DNA of 5,993 nt, from contig CALDSM010000139.1 in the NCBI GenBank assembly GCA_937923585.1, positions 1-5,993 on the forward strand, read 5' to 3'. Shown here in pieces: positions 1 to 5,945 of this stretch (its first letter is position 1; every line of letters begins with the position of its first letter). A program made the position numbers and the translations under genes. The notes beneath the pieces were generated by a model. It saw nothing but the letters and a program-made list of their open reading frames with translations, ran no database searches and was not told the DNA's origin. Source of the stretch: an uncultured bacterium (GTDB lineage: Bacteria > Hydrogenedentota > Hydrogenedentia > Hydrogenedentales > CAITNO01).

Positions 1-2465
1 TAGTCGCGACCGGCGGCGGCGGCGGCTTCGGCCTTGGCGGCCTGCTCGGCCTGCGGATAGTCCTTCACCAGTTCCTCATAAGCACCCCTGGCCTGGCTGG
101 TGCCGTTCACCTTCTCGAAGCACTGCCCCGCGCGCCACAGCGATTCGGGCGAAAGGGTTTCGTGCAGGAACAGAATTGCCACCCGCATGTAATTTCGAGC
201 GGCCCTTTCAAACTCGCCGCGCTTCTCGTACAACTCGCCCAGCCGGAACCGGGCCTGCGCGGCCGTGTCGCCCGTGTTCGACTCGCTGGCCGCCTCGTAC
301 AGCGCGATGGCCCTGTCCGGCTCGTTCTTCGCCTCCAGCAGCAGCCCCATGCGATAGCGCGCCTCGATGGATTTGGCGCCGTTCGGCGAGGCGTCAATGA
401 CGGCCTGGTACTTCTGCAGCGCCTCGTCGGCCTTCCCGGCGGACTCGCTGCATTCGGCAATCTTAAACCGCACCTTGTCCGGATAGGGATAATTTGGCAG
501 ACCCGCAAGCATTGCCTCAAAGATCTTCGCCGCTTTTTCCCACTGCTTGGCATCGAAGAACCACTGCCCGCACCATGTGTACACCTCTTCCGGCAGCGAC
601 GATTTCGGAAAATCCGTCACAATCTTCAGGAACAGGTCCGCGGCCTGGTCATAGTCCTTGCGCTCGTAGCGCGCGAGGGCAAGCCCCAGTGTGGCGCGCC
701 CGGCCAACTCTGTTTCGGGCTTGGCGTCCAGCGCGGCCTGGTATTCCTCCACCGCCTTGAGCGCGTCCTTCTGCTCCCGCAACTGGAACTCCGCAATGCG
801 GAAGTGCGCCTCGGCCACGTATTTACCCTGCGGGAACTTCGCAACCAGCTTCTGAAAAGTCTCGGCGCTCTTTGCGCGGTCCTTCATGTTGTGGCAGGTG
901 ACGGCGAGCCGGTACAGCGTGTCCTCCTCCACCACGGGGTCAAGCTGCTTGGCCAGGATCGCCTCGTACTTCGACACCGCCTGCGCGAAATCCTGCGCGC
1001 TGAACTGGGCGTCGCCCGCCCGCAGAATGGCCTGCTCGGTCAGCGGGTTTTCCGGGTATTTCCTGGCGAATTCCTCATACACCTTCGCCGACTCGTCGCG
1101 CATGCCCAACTGCGCGAGGCATTCGGCGGACTTGAACAGCGCCTCCGGGCCGAAGGTGCTTTCCGGATACTTCTCCGCGACGAGGCGAAACTCCTCGCGC
1201 GCGTCCTCATAGTTGCCCTCGGCAACCAGAATGGAACCGAGCAGGAACCCCGCCTCGCCCGCCTGCGGCGAATCCTGGAACTTTTGCAGGAAGTCCAGCG
1301 CCTGCGCCTTGGCGCCCGCCAGGTCACCCTTCAGATAGAGCGACCATGCTTTCTTGTACCGCGCCTGCTGCGCAAACGCGGCATCTGGAAACTTGTCCGC
1401 GATCTCCTGGTAGACCGCCAGCGCCTCGTCATACTTCTTCTGCTCCTGAAGGCAGTTGGCCAGCAGGTATTTCATCCCCGGAACGAGTGAGGCGTCCGGA
1501 TTCGCGGCAAGGAACTTCTGCGCGGCGTCCGCCGCCTCCGCATATTTTCCCGCGTTGTACAGCGCCCACGAATAGCCGTAGTCGGCCCGCTTCGCGTAAT
1601 CGGAATCGGGAAAGTCCTTCTTCAACTGCTCATACGCGCCCACCGCCGCGCTCGCCCAGCCGATCTTGTCATAGATCTCGGCCGTTCGGAAACGGCTTTC
1701 CATGCGCAGCGCGTCTTCCGCCTTGGGGTTGCTAGCCACCTTTGAAAACGCCACCGCGGCGTCCTCGAACAGGTTCTTCGCCAGGCTCACATTCGCGAGC
1801 TGGTACTGGGCGTACGGCGCCAGGGCGTGGTCCGGACACACTTCGCCCAGCTTGGCAAACTCCTGCGCGGCCGCATCGAGCCCGCCGAGGTCCTGCTGGC
1901 ATCTGCCCAGGTAATAGAGTGCGCGGCATCGCGCATCCGCAGCCTGGCCCTCCGCGATGAGCGGCGTCAGCACGTCCACCGCCTCTGCGGGCCGTTTCAG
2001 GAAGTAGAGTGATTCCCCGCGCCCAAGCTGCGCCTGCACTTTGGTCGTCGGGTCTTCCGCCAGGGCCGCGGCCTTTTCAAACGCGGGCAGCGCCTTGTCA
2101 TATTTTTCCGTGGCATAGGCCGCCTGGCCCAGCCGGAACCACGCCGTGCCCGCCTCGCTTCCCGACGGATACTTCGTCAGATAGGTCTCGTATTCCTCCA
2201 CCGCCTCACTGAAGAACCCTCTGCCAAAAAGTCCGTTGGCGAAATCAAGCTGATCCTGGCCGGGGGACGGCGCAGCCGCCACCGGCTCCGGTGTGGCGGT
2301 GACAGGCACAGCCGCCGCGGGTGCGGCTGCCGGAGTCTCCGGAGCCGCCGGCTTGGCGGCATCGAGCGGCGGCGCCGAGGGGTCCGGCGCCTGGCCGAAG
2401 GCGGAGAAGGCGCAGCAGGCAAGGGGCACTGCGAGGAACGGGATGGCAAAGCGCAGGGTCAGCAT
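1..2465 (-). CDS. Exported protein of about 20 tandem TPR-like repeats, 3' end at window edge
   Basis: The frame is open from ATG at 2465-2463 to position 1, giving 821 residues with no internal stop. An AGGGG Shine-Dalgarno (2477-2473) sits 7 bases before the start and overlaps the exbD stop. Residues 1-24 form a signal peptide (positive R5, hydrophobic core, AFG before Q25). Residues 26-69 are an Ala/Pro-rich linker. From about residue 71 to 807 I count some 20 consecutive helix-turn-helix units of about 37 residues. Each carries an aromatic residue in helix A, a G-x-Y/F turn, 'A...Y/F' in helix B and often a 'K-F/Y-P' end, the tetratricopeptide pattern. A lipobox is not convincing (C17 and C18 lack the usual -1 residue). 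TPR superhelices are protein-binding scaffolds; following exbB and exbD, a periplasmic partner role is inferred, loosely like CpoB/YbgF in Tol-Pal, though much longer. The next codon begins TA, so the gene may stop just outside the window. Confidence 0.9.
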   Translation of the reverse strand, partial: MLTLRFAIPFLAVPLACCAFSAFGQAPDPSAPPLDAAKPAAPETPAAAPAAAVPVTATPEPVAAAPSPGQDQLDFANGLFGRGFFSEAVEEYETYLTKYPSGSEAGTAWFRLGQAAYATEKYDKALPAFEKAAALAEDPTTKVQAQLGRGESLYFLKRPAEAVDVLTPLIAEGQAADARCRALYYLGRCQQDLGGLDAAAQEFAKLGEVCPDHALAPYAQYQLANVSLAKNLFEDAAVAFSKVASNPKAEDALRMESRFRTAEIYDKIGWASAAVGAYEQLKKDFPDSDYAKRADYGYSWALYNAGKYAEAADAAQKFLAANPDASLVPGMKYLLANCLQEQKKYDEALAVYQEIADKFPDAAFAQQARYKKAWSLYLKGDLAGAKAQALDFLQKFQDSPQAGEAGFLLGSILVAEGNYEDAREEFRLVAEKYPESTFGPEALFKSAECLAQLGMRDESAKVYEEFARKYPENPLTEQAILRAGDAQFSAQDFAQAVSKYEAILAKQLDPVVEEDTLYRLAVTCHNMKDRAKSAETFQKLVAKFPQGKYVAEAHFRIAEFQLREQKDALKAVEEYQAALDAKPETELAGRATLGLALARYERKDYDQAADLFLKIVTDFPKSSLPEEVYTWCGQWFFDAKQWEKAAKIFEAMLAGLPNYPYPDKVRFKIAECSESAGKADEALQKYQAVIDASPNGAKSIEARYRMGLLLEAKNEPDRAIALYEAASESNTGDTAAQARFRLGELYEKRGEFERAARNYMRVAILFLHETLSPESLWRAGQCFEKVNGTSQARGAYEELVKDYPQAEQAAKAEAAAAAGRD
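11..26. repeat. Short CGG triplet run, five copies
   Basis: Five CGG triplets in a row encode, on the minus strand, five alanines (residues 814-818) near the C-terminus of the TPR protein. Such GC-rich low-complexity sequence is hard to assemble and may explain why the sequence ends here, although the window could also have been cut for other reasons. Confidence 0.6.
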
Positions 2466-2475
2466 GATGAAGCCC

Positions 2476-2937
2476 CTACAGCGCGGCTGGCGCCGCGGCG
2501 GCGGTCTGGCGCTGCTGTTTGGCCGCCTCCTCGGTCATCGCGGCGAAGGCCACATTCTGAATGTCCGCCTTGCGGCAGCAGTCCAGCACCTCAACGGCGC
2601 GCCCGAGCATTGCGTTCTGGTCGCCCCGGATGATGATGGCCCCGCCCGGGAAATACTTGGACACCCGGTTCAGCACCTCCTGCAGTTCGGCAATGTTCAT
2701 CTGGCGCTCGTTGACCACGATGGTGCCGTCGCTCTTCAGGTTCACAAAGATCTCGCCCTGGGACCGCTCCGTTTGCTGGGCGGTGTTCGCCGTGGGCAGT
2801 GTGATGTCCACGTTGCTTTCCAGGTTCTCATAGGCCATCGTCACCATAAAGAACACCAGCGTCAGGAACAGAATGTCAATCAGGGGAGTCAACTGGATGA
2901 AACTGGACTCCTCCTTCATTTCGCGCACGATCTTCAT
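2476..2937 (-). CDS. exbD: ExbD/TolR-family biopolymer transport protein
   Basis: This 153-residue protein has the usual ExbD/TolR size and layout. It has a short charged cytoplasmic N-terminus (1-14), one transmembrane helix (about 15-36, beginning QLTPLIDILFLTLVFF) and a periplasmic domain (about 38-133). D21 in the membrane helix corresponds to the essential proton-carrying Asp (D25 in E. coli ExbD, D23 in TolR). The periplasmic part carries the family's late pattern around IIIRGDQNAMLGRAVEVLD (101-119). Residues 134-153 are an Ala/Gln-rich tail, and C120-C121 are adjacent cysteines. With ExbB it should form an inner-membrane complex that converts proton motive force into movement of a periplasmic partner. 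The ATG overlaps the exbB stop as ATGA, with GGAG 11 bases upstream inside exbB, so translational coupling is likely. The TolR versus ExbD paralogue cannot be decided from the sequence alone; the exbD symbol is a family-level choice. Confidence 0.93.
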   Translation of the reverse strand: MKIVREMKEESSFIQLTPLIDILFLTLVFFMVTMAYENLESNVDITLPTANTAQQTERSQGEIFVNLKSDGTIVVNERQMNIAELQEVLNRVSKYFPGGAIIIRGDQNAMLGRAVEVLDCCRKADIQNVAFAAMTEEAAKQQRQTAAAAPAAL

Positions 2938-3785
2938 TGGCGGCCGTGCTCCACAATGAGTTCAACGAATTCGCTTGCCTGCGCCTCAACCACCGACACG
3001 ATGCGGATGACCCGGCCGCGCAGGTAGTAATAGGCGGCCATGGCCGGTATGGCCACCACCAGCCCGCCCGCGGTCGCCACCATCGCCATGGACACGTAGT
3101 ACGCCATGGTGATGCTCTTGACTTGGGACGAGTCCAGCGCAATCGCGCCGAAGGCGCCGATCATGCCCCAAACCGTGCCCAGCAGCCCCAGCAGCGGCGC
3201 GATGTTGCCGATGCTGTTCAGGTAGGACACCCGCTGCCACATCGCCGTGGCGCCGCGCTCGCCCTCGCTCTCCATCGCCTCCTGAATCACGTACCGGTCA
3301 TGCCCCGCCATCTTCAGTCCGGCGCGCAGCACCACCGCGATCAGCTCATCCCGGTCCTGGCACATCTGGTACGCGCCCCGGATATCCCCGGCGCGTATCT
3401 GGCTCTGCGCCCGCTTCACCAGGCTCGGCGGAACCTCCCGGCTGGGACGCAGTGTCAGGAACAGGTAGATCGTGAGGACAAGCACCGTAAAGCCCAGCGC
3501 CATGAGAATCCACAGCACCACGCCGCCGTGCTGGATCATGGTCATCAGCGACAGGCGCTCGCTCATCTTGGGCAATCCCCCCGGCCCTGTCGCCGCGGGT
3601 GTGAGGTCGGCCACCGCCGGTGCCGCAGATGGCGGTGCCGCGGGAGCGGGTGCTGCCTGCGCCGGAACCGCCCCGGTCGGCGCAACAGCCGTCCCGGCGG
3701 ATGCCGCATCCTGGGCAAATGCCGTGCCCGCTCCCAACAAGACCATCACAGCCGCCAAGGCAATCACTGGGCCGCGCCAATTCAT
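2934..3785 (-). CDS. exbB: ExbB/TolQ/MotA-family proton channel with signal peptide and periplasmic extension
   Basis: The 283-residue protein starts at ATG 3785-3783 behind a strong GGAGGAG. Residues 1-24 are a signal peptide (AFA before Q25). Residues 25 to about 75 are Ala/Pro-rich, then comes TM1 (about 88-112), a cytoplasmic loop (about 113-185), TM2 (about 188-216) and TM3 (about 228-255). The TM2 block IGNIAPLLGLLGTVWGMIGAF (starting at 192) and the TM3 block AMVATAGGLVVAIPAMAAYY (starting at 234) are family signatures. T204 and T238 match the channel threonines T148 and T181 of E. coli ExbB. M233 occupies the place of E. coli E176. Some ExbB proteins (for example in Pseudomonas and Serratia) have a similar cleaved leader and N-terminal extension, which favours ExbB over TolQ. 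It should pentamerise around ExbD and conduct protons across the inner membrane. First gene of the operon with exbD and the TPR gene; no tonB lies nearby. Confidence 0.94.
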   Translation of the reverse strand: MNWRGPVIALAAVMVLLGAGTAFAQDAASAGTAVAPTGAVPAQAAPAPAAPPSAAPAVADLTPAATGPGGLPKMSERLSLMTMIQHGGVVLWILMALGFTVLVLTIYLFLTLRPSREVPPSLVKRAQSQIRAGDIRGAYQMCQDRDELIAVVLRAGLKMAGHDRYVIQEAMESEGERGATAMWQRVSYLNSIGNIAPLLGLLGTVWGMIGAFGAIALDSSQVKSITMAYYVSMAMVATAGGLVVAIPAMAAYYYLRGRVIRIVSVVEAQASEFVELIVEHGRQ

Positions 3786-3793
3786 AGCGCCAT

Positions 3794-3800
3794 CTCCTCC
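3794..3800 (-). promoter_or_regulatory. Strong Shine-Dalgarno of exbB
   Basis: On the minus strand GGAGGAG lies 8 bases before the exbB ATG, a near-ideal anti-16S match. It fixes the start at 3785 and rules out the out-of-frame ATG that directly follows it (3793-3791). Confidence 0.8.
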
Positions 3801-3812
3801 AGGTTTGCGAAC

Positions 3813-3834
3813 GAGAAAAAGGCGAAAATCGCCT
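3813..3834 (-). terminator. Hairpin plus T-run in the exbB leader (terminator- or attenuator-like)
   Basis: On the minus strand a perfect 6-bp stem AGGCGA/TCGCCT (3834-3829 with 3825-3820, three-base loop) runs into TTTTT (3820-3816) followed by CTC. This is the layout of a small intrinsic terminator. It lies about 200 bases beyond the acyl-CoA synthetase stop and only 28 bases before the exbB start, leaving no room for a promoter in between. It would therefore act either as a weak terminator of upstream transcripts, as an attenuator of the exbB operon, or simply as a leader hairpin. The stem is short, so efficient termination is uncertain. Confidence 0.35.
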
Positions 3835-3842
3835 CGAACAGA

Positions 3843-3856
3843 CAGGGTTTACCCTG
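3843..3856. repeat. Inverted repeat CAGGGT-TT-ACCCTG
   Basis: Two perfect 6-base half-sites are separated by two bases in the exbB leader. It could be an operator-like protein site or a small hairpin in the transcript. No known regulator motif is recognised. Confidence 0.4.
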
Positions 3857-3863
3857 GAAAACA

Positions 3864-3876
3864 TTTCAACTTGAAA
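3864..3876. repeat. Inverted repeat TTTCAA-C-TTGAAA
   Basis: A perfect 13-base dyad lies 4 to 16 bases downstream of the candidate -10 CATAAT, so it would cover the transcription start of the exbB operon. That position would suit a repressor operator, but no specific regulator is recognised. Confidence 0.4.
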
Positions 3877-3879
3877 GGT

Positions 3880-3909
3880 ATTATGCCCTTTGGCCCCAAA
3901 AGGTTGCAA
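3880..3909 (-). promoter_or_regulatory. Candidate exbB operon promoter, proximal
   Basis: On the minus strand TTGCAA (3909-3904; 4 of 6 to TTGACA) is followed after 18 bases by CATAAT (3885-3880; 5 of 6 to TATAAT), about 95 bases before the exbB start. The spacer itself holds an imperfect inverted repeat with the core TTTGG-CC-CCAAA (3889-3900). It is a reasonable sigma70-type candidate judged by eye. Confidence 0.4.
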
Positions 3910-3936
3910 AGATTCCCAGGGAGACTGCCGTGTCAA
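3909..3936 (-). promoter_or_regulatory. Candidate exbB operon promoter, distal
   Basis: A perfect TTGACA (3936-3931, minus strand) is preceded by a run of T. It is followed after 16 bases by a poor -10, AATCTT (3914-3909, about 3 of 6). It would need an activator or may be chance; it is weaker overall than the proximal candidate despite its perfect -35. Confidence 0.25.
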
Positions 3937-3991
3937 AAAACACACTTCTGTCTGTTGGCAGTATACAGCGCATAGACTGGCTCCGCGCGAA

Positions 3992-4012
3992 TCAGCAGGC
4001 ATCTGTTGCTGA
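3992..4012 (-). repeat. Stem-loop downstream of the acyl-CoA synthetase stop
   Basis: TCAGCA and TGCTGA form a perfect 6-bp stem with a 9-base loop, starting about 26 bases after the acyl-CoA synthetase stop codon. No T-run follows on the minus strand, so it is not a typical intrinsic terminator. It might stabilise the 3' end of the transcript or be chance. Confidence 0.25.
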
Positions 4013-4038
4013 CTCTGAGTGAATGGACAACGGCGGCG

Positions 4039-5592
4039 CTATCGTACGATTTTTAGGTCTCTCTTGAGGACCTTGCCCGTGGATCCGGTGGGAAGGGAAT
4101 CCCGTAGTTCCAAGACCCGCGGATAGGCAAACGCAGGCAGTCGCTCTTTGCACCATGCCACGAGTTCGTCCGGGGTGATTTGCAGAGCTTCTTTCAGGAC
4201 AACACAAGCCGCCACTTCTTCACCCAGCCGTTCATCGGGAATGCCAATTACCGCAGCCATTGCCACAGCAGGGTGGGTCATCAGCATTTCCTCCACATCG
4301 TGGGGATACACATTCTGCCCCCCCCGGAGTATCATCTCCTTAATTCGCCCCACCAGTGAGAAATAGCCTTCCCCGTCCGCGGTGGCGATGTCACCGGTAT
4401 GCAGCCATCCCCCGCGGAACACTTCCCGGTTGACATCAGGCTCGCCATGATATCCCTTCATGACGTGAGGGCCGCGGACAACCAGTTCGCCCCGTTCACC
4501 GACAGAAACGTCGTTCATGGCGCCGTCAACCACGCGCATTTCCACACCCCACAAGGGCACACCGATGGTGGCGTCCTTGTGCGGCCCGGCCATCGGATTG
4601 AATGAGGAAACCGCGGAAGTCTCGGTCAACCCGTAGCCATGCACAATGGGAATGCCGAAGCGCTCACGAAAGGCACCCAAGAGGCTTGCCGGCGCATGTG
4701 CCCCGCCCGCAAAGGACAGGCGCCAGTGGCTGCGCAGAATCCCCGCATTGCACCCGGAGGGCATTGGGGCGTGAACCACCCCGTGAATCATGGTGGGAAC
4801 TCCGCCGAAGAAGGTCACCCTGTGCTGAAGAATAGCCTCCAGTGCCGCCTCGCCGCTGAAACGCGGCAAAATGATCAGTGTGCCTCCGGCAAGCAGTGAG
4901 GCGCAAAGCGTCGGCACCTGGCCGAAGGAACTGAAGAGGGGCAGCCCCGCCAACACCCGGTCCCCGGACCCAAGCCCCATATGCCGCGAAAAGGCGTATG
5001 CAAGGCAGACCAGGTTGCCGTGGGTCAATTCCACGCCCTTCGGTTGGCCGGTGGTTCCCGAGGTGTAAATGATGCAGCAGGTGGCACCGGCCTCTGTAGG
5101 GTGCATGAGCGCCCCGGCCGCGCCGCTGCCGTCGCCAATCCACGCCTTGCCCGATTCCACGGTGAGGCTGTACGCAGGAACCTCATTTGAAACGAACGCA
5201 AGAGGCAGCGTGTCTCCCATCATTCGGTGCGCTTCCCGCAATTCCCACAGGGGAGCATCGCCATCCGAGAAACCGGCATGGACGATGATGCGCGCACCGC
5301 TGTCCGAAAGGCATTTCGCGATCTGCATGCGCTTCAACATCACGTTCAGGGGAACCGCCACTGCCCCCGCGTGCAGGATCGCAAAATACAGCGCCGCGAA
5401 TTCGATGCTGTTCGTGCAAAACATCGCAACCGAGTCGCCTGGCGCAACACCAAGGCCCCGGAGCTGCGCGGCAAGCCTTGCCGATCCCTCGGCAAGGCAC
5501 TGTACCGGGACTTCACGGCTCCCGCACACGACATGTTGCCTGCCGCTTGCCAGACGTGCGGCGGTATGGAGAATGGAGGCTGCGTTTAGCAT
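4039..5592 (-). CDS. AMP-forming acyl-CoA synthetase (fatty acyl/aryl-CoA ligase family)
   Basis: The 517-residue protein belongs to the ANL adenylating superfamily, which makes acyl-AMP and then acyl-CoA from a carboxylic acid, ATP and CoA. Motifs appear in order: P-loop YTSGTTGQPKG (176-186), GGVPTM (263-268), FAGGA (294-298), YGLTE (320-324), TGD (399-401), the hinge and A8 block GRIKEMILRGGQNVYP (415-430), and PTGSTGK with catalytic K507. Length and motif order are complete. The fatty-acid-type A8 block suggests a fatty or aromatic acid substrate, but specificity cannot be read. The segment LPLFSSFGQ (217-225) has Ser221 where relatives usually have His. ATG 5592-5590 is chosen because GAGGTG lies 8 bases before it and the protein begins in normal family register. 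The frame stays open upstream to an ATG at 5829, but those 79 extra residues resemble no domain and cross the promoter-like AT-rich patch. It is probably not co-transcribed with exbB. Confidence 0.93.
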   Translation of the reverse strand: MLNAASILHTAARLASGRQHVVCGSREVPVQCLAEGSARLAAQLRGLGVAPGDSVAMFCTNSIEFAALYFAILHAGAVAVPLNVMLKRMQIAKCLSDSGARIIVHAGFSDGDAPLWELREAHRMMGDTLPLAFVSNEVPAYSLTVESGKAWIGDGSGAAGALMHPTEAGATCCIIYTSGTTGQPKGVELTHGNLVCLAYAFSRHMGLGSGDRVLAGLPLFSSFGQVPTLCASLLAGGTLIILPRFSGEAALEAILQHRVTFFGGVPTMIHGVVHAPMPSGCNAGILRSHWRLSFAGGAHAPASLLGAFRERFGIPIVHGYGLTETSAVSSFNPMAGPHKDATIGVPLWGVEMRVVDGAMNDVSVGERGELVVRGPHVMKGYHGEPDVNREVFRGGWLHTGDIATADGEGYFSLVGRIKEMILRGGQNVYPHDVEEMLMTHPAVAMAAVIGIPDERLGEEVAACVVLKEALQITPDELVAWCKERLPAFAYPRVLELRDSLPTGSTGKVLKRDLKIVR

Positions 5593-5600
5593 GGGACGGA

Positions 5601-5606
5601 CACCTC
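5601..5606 (-). promoter_or_regulatory. Shine-Dalgarno that sets the acyl-CoA synthetase start
   Basis: GAGGTG (within AAAGAGGTG, minus strand) is 8 bases before ATG 5592-5590. It supports this start over the upstream ATG at 5829, which has no comparable site. Confidence 0.7.
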
Positions 5607-5700
5607 TTTCAGTTTTTCCAAGCCCACCCACATTTTGAGCGTTCGCCCCGCAGTACCAAATACCAAGGGGGAAGAAACGGAATTTGTGGATTTGCAAACG

Positions 5701-5735
5701 TTTAGAGTGTATAATTTTAGTTGTGCCAATTTCAA
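5701..5735 (-). promoter_or_regulatory. Candidate promoter(s) of the acyl-CoA synthetase in an AT-rich patch
   Basis: Two overlapping sigma70-like arrangements are visible on the minus strand. One is TTGGCA (5729-5724), 17 bases, then TCTAAA (5706-5701). The other is TTGAAA (5735-5730), 16 bases, then TATACA (5713-5708). Both lie in the one clearly AT-rich stretch of the window (about 5681-5745) and would give a leader of roughly 100 bases before the start at 5592. Neither is a perfect match. Confidence 0.4.
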
Positions 5736-5945
5736 TTTGAGCGTGGTTCGGCAATTCGGGCGCGAGAGGCCAAGTGCGCGACGTGCCTTTGCCGCGGCCG
5801 GGCAAAACATGAGTCAGGGATTGCGACATTGGTGTGCGCGTTGATTCTTAGGACGGCCAAGATGCGTCTATTCTGTGCCTGCGGAGATAGTGCGCAAGGA
5901 AAACGCTCATGGTAGCCCTTTGGGTCGCGGCCGCATGCGCGGTAA

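Larger units (their letters stand above)
5593..5945. other. Gene-free stretch upstream of the acyl-CoA synthetase
   Basis: This 353-base stretch holds the ribosome binding site, an untranslated leader and the AT-rich promoter-like patch, with no recognisable gene on either strand. Short frames here resemble nothing and lack ribosome binding sites. From about 5746 to 5945 I see no convincing feature. Any neighbouring gene would lie beyond the contig end. Confidence 0.6.

Noticed and set aside
162..1490. Long plus-strand open frame (442 codons) with a protein-like look
   Set aside because: It lies antisense to the TPR gene, whose 821-codon frame has a signal peptide, regular repeats and a ribosome binding site. 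The Leu/Arg-rich product shows no domain; long antisense frames are expected opposite GC-rich genes.
1..2260. Tandem DNA repeat array or CRISPR-like regularity in the TPR region
   Set aside because: The regularity is at protein level only (units of about 37 residues with diverged codons). No repeated DNA units or identical spacers are seen.
2411..2417. Lipoprotein signal (Cys17/Cys18) in the TPR protein
   Set aside because: The residues before Cys18 are L-A-C and before Cys17 are P-L-A, neither a good lipobox. The signal-peptidase-I site AFG before Q25 fits better.
2293..4022. Plus-strand frames opposite exbB and exbD (244 and 361 codons)
   Set aside because: They are antisense to well-recognised ExbB and ExbD coding sequences. 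Their His/Arg/Gln-rich products have no family pattern and no ribosome binding sites.
5069..5638. Plus-strand 189-codon frame opposite the start of the acyl-CoA synthetase
   Set aside because: It overlaps the strongly supported minus-strand ligase and shows no recognisable motif or ribosome binding site.
5927..5934. NotI-type site GCGGCCGC close to the adapter, suggesting vector or linker DNA
   Set aside because: A single 8-base GC palindrome is expected by chance in DNA this GC-rich, and no vector backbone is recognised around it.
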